Assembly (NCBI GenBank): GCA_021811225.1 | Contig: JAJZPJ010000177.1 | Coordinates: forward strand, 1 to 5,418 | Reading direction: 5' to 3' | Length of the DNA stretch: 5,418 nt | From: Pseudomonadota bacterium | GTDB lineage: Bacteria > Pseudomonadota > Gammaproteobacteria > Burkholderiales > Rhodocyclaceae | Shown here: in pieces, positions 1 through 3,875 of the stretch | Position numbering within the stretch: position 1 is the first letter of the stretch | How the letters are laid out: each line of letters starts with the position of its first letter | Program-made: the position numbers and the translations under genes | The notes under the pieces: model-generated | The model's database searches: none | What the model was told of the DNA's origin: nothing | Seen by the model: the letters and a program-made list of their open reading frames with translations, nothing else

Positions 1-113
1 CGTGCGGCTTCGGCAACGCGCACGATCATGGGCTTGCCATGAATGTCGGCGAGCGCCTTTGCCGGCAAGCGCGTCGATGCGAAACGCGCCGGTATGACGA
101 TCTTGAAGCTCAC
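1..113 (-). CDS. kdsB: 3-deoxy-manno-octulosonate cytidylyltransferase (CMP-Kdo synthetase), N-terminal fragment
   Basis: KdsB activates Kdo with CTP to give CMP-Kdo, the donor used by the Kdo transferase on lipid IVA; it is a cytosolic enzyme. Only the first 37 codons are in the window; the rest lies beyond the left edge. The visible protein starts (M)SFKIVIPARFASTRLPAK and continues with ADIHGKPMIVRVAEA. This is the nucleotide-binding N-terminus of the family: an IPAR beta strand, the RxxSTRLPxK loop at residues 10-19 that contacts CTP, then the conserved GKPM at about 26-29. The start is a GTG at 111-113, which sits exactly where the family N-terminus begins. Its first base is the last base of the upstream TAG stop (TAGTG), and no strong Shine-Dalgarno precedes it, so translation probably depends on coupling to the upstream gene. 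Identification is confident despite truncation because the motif match is nearly complete. Confidence 0.95.
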   Translation of the reverse strand, partial: MSFKIVIPARFASTRLPAKALADIHGKPMIVRVAEAA

Positions 114-295
114 TATTCGCCGGCTTCTTCGGCGGAAATTTGGCGCGCCTCGTCTTCGAGCATGATCGGAATATCGTCCTTGACCGGATAGGCGAGCCGG
201 CAGGCTCTGCAGACCAGTTCGGCGCGTGCCTTGCGGTAGTCGAGAGAACCCTTGCAGACCGGGCAGACGAGGATTTCAAGCAGGCGGGCGTCCAT
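113..295 (-). CDS. ycaR: Trm112/YcaR-family small zinc-ribbon protein (UPF0434)
   Basis: This is a 60-residue protein of normal length for the bacterial YcaR/Trm112-like family. Four cysteines form two CxxC pairs, C11-P-V-C14 and C29-R-A-C32, predicted to bind one zinc. They are followed by the family signature LAYPVKDDIPIML (about 34-46) and an acidic tail. The eukaryotic relative Trm112 is an activator subunit of methyltransferases; the role of the bacterial form next to lpxK and kdsB is not established, and no catalytic function should be assumed. The ATG at 293-295 has a good Shine-Dalgarno (GGAGAA on the minus strand, plus positions 301-306) at 5 nt spacing, inside the end of lpxK. The gene overlaps lpxK by 20 bp and kdsB by 1 bp, so it is embedded in the operon. 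The symbol ycaR follows the E. coli lpxK-ycaR-kdsB arrangement. Confidence 0.93.
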   Translation of the reverse strand: MDARLLEILVCPVCKGSLDYRKARAELVCRACRLAYPVKDDIPIMLEDEARQISAEEAGE

Positions 296-1286
296 CGAGT
301 TTCTCCATGACCAGGGCGGCGAGATCGGGTTCGACCCGCGCAGTGACCGGCAACACCCAGACCGGGCGTTCCGTGAGACCGGCGCATTTTACCGCATCCT
401 TCTCGGTCATCAGCAAGGCATCTGCATCGATCGCAGCGAGGTCGGCGGACAGATAGCGGTGGTGGTCTGGGAAGGCATGAAACCGGCACGACAGGCCCAG
501 GGCCTCGAGGTGTTCGAAGAAGCGGCCGGGATCGCCGATACCGGCGATGGCAGCCAGGCGCAGACCGGCGAGGTCGGCGGCGACACAAGTCCGTTCCGGT
601 TCTGCCAACGAGTGGAAAGTATCACCGACGAGGCGCATGCGAAATTGCGCCGGCCCAGCCGTGTCGGACGGCAACTCGGGCGGAAAACCGTTCACAACCA
701 GGGCATCGACCCGCCCCAGGCGCGAAGACGGTTCGCGCAGAGGTCCGGCGGGCAACGGCCAGCCGTTCAACAAGCCGCGCCCGTCGACCACGGCAATTTC
801 GATATCGCGCGCCAGGCGGTAGTGCTGCAGACCGTCGTCGGCGACGATCAGGTCGCAATCGGGATGAGCCGCGATCAGTGCGCGCGCAGCGGCTACGCGG
901 TCGCGGCCGACAAAGACGGGAAGCCCCGCGCGCCGCTTCATCATCAGCGGTTCGTCGCCGACCTGCGCCGCATCCCCGCCCGGCAACACTTCGGTCACCC
1001 GTCCGATGCCGCCGTGGCCGCGGCTCACCACCCCGGGCCGAAAGCCTCGTTCCCGCAATTCGCCGATCAGCCACAGGGTCAGCGGCGTCTTGCCGCTGCC
1101 GCCGACGGTGATATTGCCGATCACGACCACCGGCACCGACAGCCGCTCGCGTCGCAACAAGCCGTGACGATACATGGCGCATCGGGTCGCAGCCAGCAAT
1201 GCGAACGCCGCGCCCAGGGGCAGCAAGAGGCCGGCCGGCAAGCCTCGCCGCTGCCAGGCGCGCTGCAAGAGATCGGTCAGCTTCAC
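276..1286 (-). CDS. lpxK: Tetraacyldisaccharide 4'-kinase (lipid A 4'-kinase)
   Basis: LpxK phosphorylates the 4' position of tetraacyldisaccharide-1-phosphate to make lipid IVA, the sixth step of the Raetz pathway, at the cytosolic face of the inner membrane. The protein has 336 residues, the usual length. A hydrophobic helix at about 17-34 fits the N-terminal membrane anchor. Further motifs are a Walker A loop GNITVGGSGKTP (57-68, K66), SRGHGG (88-93), VGDEP (109-113), DDGLQH (150-155), LPAGPLREP (178-186), AIAGIGDPGRFF (246-257), FPDHHRY (272-278) and TEKDAVK (294-300), in the order known for the family. The acidic residue of VGDEP and a histidine of the DHH motif are probably the catalytic pair described for Aquifex LpxK, by analogy only. 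The start is GTG (1284-1286) with AGG 6 nt upstream (plus 1293-1295). It lies 46 bp after exbD and overlaps the next gene by 20 bp. No defect is seen. Confidence 0.97.
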   Translation of the reverse strand: MKLTDLLQRAWQRRGLPAGLLLPLGAAFALLAATRCAMYRHGLLRRERLSVPVVVIGNITVGGSGKTPLTLWLIGELRERGFRPGVVSRGHGGIGRVTEVLPGGDAAQVGDEPLMMKRRAGLPVFVGRDRVAAARALIAAHPDCDLIVADDGLQHYRLARDIEIAVVDGRGLLNGWPLPAGPLREPSSRLGRVDALVVNGFPPELPSDTAGPAQFRMRLVGDTFHSLAEPERTCVAADLAGLRLAAIAGIGDPGRFFEHLEALGLSCRFHAFPDHHRYLSADLAAIDADALLMTEKDAVKCAGLTERPVWVLPVTARVEPDLAALVMEKLDGRPPA

Positions 1287-1326
1287 GCGTAGCCTGCTCC
1301 AGCGAGTCGATCGGAATGACGGACTA

Positions 1327-1341
1327 GGCCGCTCAGCGGCC
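1327..1341 (-). other. Perfect GC hairpin enclosing the exbD stop codon
   Basis: GGCCGC and GCGGCC form a six-base-pair all-GC stem whose three-base loop is exactly the TGA stop codon of exbD. It lies at the start of the 46-bp exbD-lpxK gap. No U-run follows on the minus strand, so it is not a standard rho-independent terminator. It could slow ribosomes or protect an mRNA end, or be a chance product of high GC. Confidence 0.45.
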
Positions 1342-1752
1342 AGTGTTCTGGATGGCGAAGGAGATATGGGAAAGTCCCGCCTGCTGCGCCGCCTCCATCA
1401 CGTCGATCACGCTCTGGTGCGTCGCCTTGGCGTCAGCGCTGATCACGACAACCGGATCTTTCGCGCCGCCGGCGGCGCGCTTCAGGGCGAGGCTGATGGC
1501 TTCGATGTCGCGCGCACCGACCGCGCTCTTGTTCACCATCACGTCGCCCTGGACGTTGACCGCGACGTTTATTTCATTGGCCTGCTCTTGCGCCTGCTGG
1601 GCGTCGGCGGTGGGCAGGTTGATGTCCAGTCCGGAATACTTCGAATAGGTGGTGGTGATCATCAGGAAGATCAGTATCACCAGCAACACATCGATCATCG
1701 GAATCAGATTGATCTCGGGCTGCTCTTGCGCTCGCCCGCGTTGGAAGTTCAT
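1333..1752 (-). CDS. exbD: ExbD/TolR-family biopolymer transport protein
   Basis: This is a 139-residue ExbD/TolR-type subunit. With ExbB it forms the inner-membrane proton-driven stator that energises a TonB- or TolA-like partner. A short cytoplasmic N-terminus contains PEINLIPMIDVLLVILIF. The single membrane helix spans about 16-35 and carries the conserved proton-path aspartate D21. The periplasmic domain (about 36-139) includes SGLDINLPTA and ends in VIDVMEAAQQAGLSHISFAIQ, matching the family C-terminal fold. The ATG (1750-1752) has a purine-rich Shine-Dalgarno (AAGGTGAGG, minus strand, plus about 1761-1769) about 8 nt upstream. The exbB stop is 20 bp away, so the pair is certainly co-transcribed. 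The stop codon sits in the loop of a small GC hairpin (1327-1341). Whether it serves TonB, Tol or another partner cannot be told: no tonB, tolA or tolB is in the window. Confidence 0.95.
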   Translation of the reverse strand: MNFQRGRAQEQPEINLIPMIDVLLVILIFLMITTTYSKYSGLDINLPTADAQQAQEQANEINVAVNVQGDVMVNKSAVGARDIEAISLALKRAAGGAKDPVVVISADAKATHQSVIDVMEAAQQAGLSHISFAIQNTGR

Positions 1753-1772
1753 GGTGCGCCCCTCACCTTTGT

Positions 1773-2378
1773 CTAGCGGCGTTCGCCATGCACCACCTCC
1801 ACCAGCTTCACCGCCTGCTGTTCCATCTCGATCACCAGCCCATCGACGGCAGCGCGGAAATGGCGGTAAAAAATCATGCTCGGAATGGCGATGACCAGGC
1901 CAAAACCCGTGTTGTAGAGCGCCACCGAGATGCCGTGGGCAAGCACCTGGGGATTGTTGCCGGAGGGCGTGGCCGAACCGAAGATTTCGATCATCCCGAC
2001 CACCGTGCCGAACAAGCCCATCAGCGGGCTGATCGAGGCGATGGTGCCCAGGCTGGTGAGGTAGCGTCCGAGCTCGTGGGCCGCACCGCGGCCGGCCTCC
2101 TCGATCGCCTCTCTCATGACTTCGCGTGAACTCGCGACATTGCGCAAGCCGGCGGCGAATATCCTCCCCAGCGGCGAATGAGCATCGAGGCGCCTGAGCG
2201 CTTCCTCCGTCATCCCACCCCGACGGTAGTCGCCAATGACGCTGGCGAGAAGGCCCGGCGGCACGATTTTGGTTCGGCGCAGCGCCGTGGCGCGCTCGAT
2301 GATCAGGGCAACGGCGATGATGGAAGTGAGCAGCAGCAGCCAGATCGGCCAGCCGGCGGCAAGGATGATGGGAAACAC
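1773..2378 (-). CDS. exbB: ExbB/TolQ/MotA-family proton channel subunit
   Basis: This 201-residue inner-membrane protein forms the pentameric scaffold of an ExbB-ExbD proton channel. Three helices are visible: about 4-27 (IILAAGWPIWLLLLTSIIAV region), about 109-133 (SLGTIASISPLMGLFGTVVG onward) and about 150-172 (ISVALYNTGFGLVIAIPSMI), with a cytoplasmic loop between the first two. T125 in GLFGTVVG and T157 in YNTGFGL match the conserved pore threonines. I chose the GTG at 2376-2378: AGGAG (minus strand, plus 2384-2388) lies 5 nt upstream, and the protein then begins MFPIILAAGWPIW, as expected for the family. A longer reading from TTG at 2405 would add nine residues, consume the ribosome site, and is unlikely. 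The position equivalent to E. coli ExbB E176 appears to be valine (V152). It is the first gene of the lpxK operon, 20 bp from exbD. Confidence 0.94.
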   Translation of the reverse strand: MFPIILAAGWPIWLLLLTSIIAVALIIERATALRRTKIVPPGLLASVIGDYRRGGMTEEALRRLDAHSPLGRIFAAGLRNVASSREVMREAIEEAGRGAAHELGRYLTSLGTIASISPLMGLFGTVVGMIEIFGSATPSGNNPQVLAHGISVALYNTGFGLVIAIPSMIFYRHFRAAVDGLVIEMEQQAVKLVEVVHGERR

Positions 2379-2383
2379 AAAGA

Positions 2384-2388
2384 CTCCT
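2384..2388 (-). promoter_or_regulatory. Ribosome binding site that decides the exbB start
   Basis: AGGAG on the minus strand lies 5 nt before the GTG at 2376-2378. It would fall inside the coding region if translation began at the upstream TTG (2403-2405), so it supports the shorter, 201-residue ExbB. Confidence 0.8.
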
Positions 2389-2411
2389 AGCGGACAGCGG
2401 AACAAGCGCGC

Positions 2412-2440
2412 ACTTTAGCCTGCGGCACTGCTTTCAGCAA
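2412..2440 (-). promoter_or_regulatory. Candidate sigma-70 promoter for the exbB-exbD-lpxK-ycaR-kdsB operon
   Basis: On the minus strand TTGCTG (plus 2435-2440) and TAAAGT (plus 2412-2417) are separated by exactly 17 bp. The -35 matches three of six consensus bases and the -10 matches four of six. Transcription would begin near 2405, leaving a leader of roughly 25-30 nt before the exbB GTG. The hexamers are imperfect, so this rests mostly on spacing and on the location in a divergent intergenic region. A further upstream promoter is not excluded. Confidence 0.4.
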
Positions 2441-2473
2441 GGCAGAACGAGCTTTAACGATCGCCCGTTCGGC

Positions 2474-2479
2474 TACAAT
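2474..2479 (+). promoter_or_regulatory. -10 element (TACAAT) directly before the J-domain gene; probable leaderless transcript
   Basis: TACAAT matches five of six bases of the sigma-70 -10 consensus and ends 7 nt before the ATG at 2487. Transcription would therefore start at or within a base or two of the start codon. The sequence between, CGCCGCC, contains no Shine-Dalgarno, which agrees with a leaderless mRNA. The -35 is poor: the best candidate is TTTAAC at 2453-2458 with a short 15-bp spacer, so an activator or weak expression is possible. Confidence 0.5.
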
Positions 2480-2486
2480 CGCCGCC

Positions 2487-3875
2487 ATGTCAACGCTACC
2501 GCCCAGTGATGCCCAGACCGTCGCCGCCGGCTGGCGCGCTCTGCTGGTCGAAGCCGCGGTAGGATCGACGCTCGAGCAGCGCTTGCCCGATAGCGATACG
2601 TTATTGGTCGAGGCCATCGCGCAATTCGCTGCCGCGACGGCGCTCGCGCAGCGGACCTTGCTCGTCGTCGTTCCCGATGACGAATTGCTGCCCGCTCTTT
2701 CCAATGCGCTCGACCTCGCCCTGCGCCCGCTCTGCCTGGTATTGCCGCAACCGGGCTTCGCCGCCCGAATCGCCCTGCGCGCAACGCTATCGCTGCTCAA
2801 CAGCCGACTCGCGCGCGGTGGCGAGAGCAGCTGCGCCTCCGCCTGGCAAGCGCAGCAGGCCCGCCTGAAGCAACACGCGGCTGCGTGGGCGGCGGCGCTG
2901 AACTGGAGCGCCGGCAACGATGCCTCACCGCCGCCGGTCGATGAACTGTTCCCGCTGTGCTTCCTGTCCCTCGCCCAAGTCGAATCCTTGCGCGGCGGCC
3001 CGCGGGATACGCTGCTCATCGTCAATCCGGAACGCATGGCGGCAGCGCTACCGCTTCTCCTCGATCGGGGCAGAACGATCCTGTTGCTGCGCGCCGGCAC
3101 CGATGCGGCCGCCGGCAAAACCCTCGTTCTGCCGAACGAAGAAGCGCGGCTGTTCGCGGAATGGGAGTTGCTCGGCCAACAGCTCTCGGAAATGGAGCTC
3201 GAATTTGCCACGGCGCAGGCTGAGCTGGCGGAATTCACTCAGCGTTACTACGAGCGGGTCGGCGAGCGCCTGATCGAACTCGATCGGCTGCAGACGCGCA
3301 TCGCCTCGCTGCTGGCCGAGCGGGCCCCGGACGATGCCCCGGCACAGCACCGGGCGCGGGAGGCCAGGGCGCAATCGGAACGCTCCGATCATGAAGGTCG
3401 CCGCTTCACCGAGCGCAGCGAGAGGCCTTTCGCCCCTTCGGGCGACGTCAAGCGCCTGTTCCGCCAGTTGGCGCAGAAGATCCATCCCGATCGCGCCGAC
3501 GATGAAGCGGACCGCGCCTGGCGTACCGAACTGATGAGTGAGGCCAATCGTGCCTACAAGAACGGCGACGAGATGGTGCTGCGCGAAATTCTGGCGCAAT
3601 GGCAGGACGGGGCTACGGCCCGGACAGCGCGCGCGGCGAGCGGATACGCCCGCCAGGTGGCGCAAATGCAGCGTCGCCTCGCCGAGATCGAGGCAGAGTT
3701 GAAGCGCTTGTTCGCCTCGCGCCTCTACGAGTTTTTCGTCGCTGCCAGACTCGCCCGGGATCGCGGCCGCGACCTGCTGCAGGAACTCGCCGACAAGCTC
3801 GACCGCGATATCGGCGCGGCGCGCGCGCGGCAGGCTGAGCTCGAAGCGCCGCTGCGCGGCACGCGCCTCAGTTGA
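2487..3875 (+). CDS. Uncharacterised coiled-coil protein with a central J-like (DnaJ) domain
   Basis: This is a 462-residue protein of unknown function. Residues about 1-215 are alanine/leucine-rich with strand-like hydrophobic runs (TLLVVVP 57-63, LCLVLPQ 82-88, DTLLIVN 174-180, TILLLRA 197-203), suggesting an alpha/beta domain I cannot assign. Residues about 217-280 look like a coiled coil (ELLGQQLSEMELEFATAQAEL and following). A charged, probably disordered linker (281-317) leads to a J-like domain (about 318-373): VKRLFRQLAQKI as helix II, HPD at 333-335, and RTELMSEANRAYKNGD as helix III. The canonical helix I (YxxLG) is not evident, nor are G/F or zinc-finger regions, so it resembles a class C or degenerate J protein. 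Residues 387-455 form another helical/coiled-coil segment. No signal peptide or clear membrane helix is seen. HPD implies stimulation of a DnaK-type ATPase, by inference. The start at ATG 2487 follows a TACAAT box and lacks a Shine-Dalgarno. The stop overlaps the converging SEL1 gene by 8 bp. Confidence 0.85.
   Translation: MSTLPPSDAQTVAAGWRALLVEAAVGSTLEQRLPDSDTLLVEAIAQFAAATALAQRTLLVVVPDDELLPALSNALDLALRPLCLVLPQPGFAARIALRATLSLLNSRLARGGESSCASAWQAQQARLKQHAAAWAAALNWSAGNDASPPPVDELFPLCFLSLAQVESLRGGPRDTLLIVNPERMAAALPLLLDRGRTILLLRAGTDAAAGKTLVLPNEEARLFAEWELLGQQLSEMELEFATAQAELAEFTQRYYERVGERLIELDRLQTRIASLLAERAPDDAPAQHRAREARAQSERSDHEGRRFTERSERPFAPSGDVKRLFRQLAQKIHPDRADDEADRAWRTELMSEANRAYKNGDEMVLREILAQWQDGATARTARAASGYARQVAQMQRRLAEIEAELKRLFASRLYEFFVAARLARDRGRDLLQELADKLDRDIGAARARQAELEAPLRGTRLS

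Noticed and set aside
252..1292. 346-codon open frame on the plus strand opposite lpxK
   Set aside because: Its translation is low-complexity, rich in Q, A, R and H, with no recognisable motif. It is the mirror of a well-supported lpxK, as expected in GC-rich DNA.
1287..1341. Rho-independent terminator between exbD and lpxK
   Set aside because: The hairpin at 1327-1341 has no following U-run on the minus strand, and lpxK has its own ribosome site close by, so read-through is expected.
2376..2405. Longer ExbB starting at TTG 2405
   Set aside because: It adds MFRCPLGVF, which is unlike the family, and places the AGGAG ribosome site inside the coding region; the GTG at 2378 fits both.
3096..3122. 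Walker A-like string GTDAAAGKT in the J-domain protein (residues 204-212)
   Set aside because: Spacing is one residue too long for GxxxxGK[ST], and the next strand and a Walker B aspartate are not evident. Treated as chance similarity.
2387..3238. 283-codon open frame on the minus strand opposite the J-domain gene
   Set aside because: Serine/arginine/alanine-rich translation with no domain, and it runs into the exbB promoter and ribosome site. The plus-strand gene has clear coiled-coil and HPD features.
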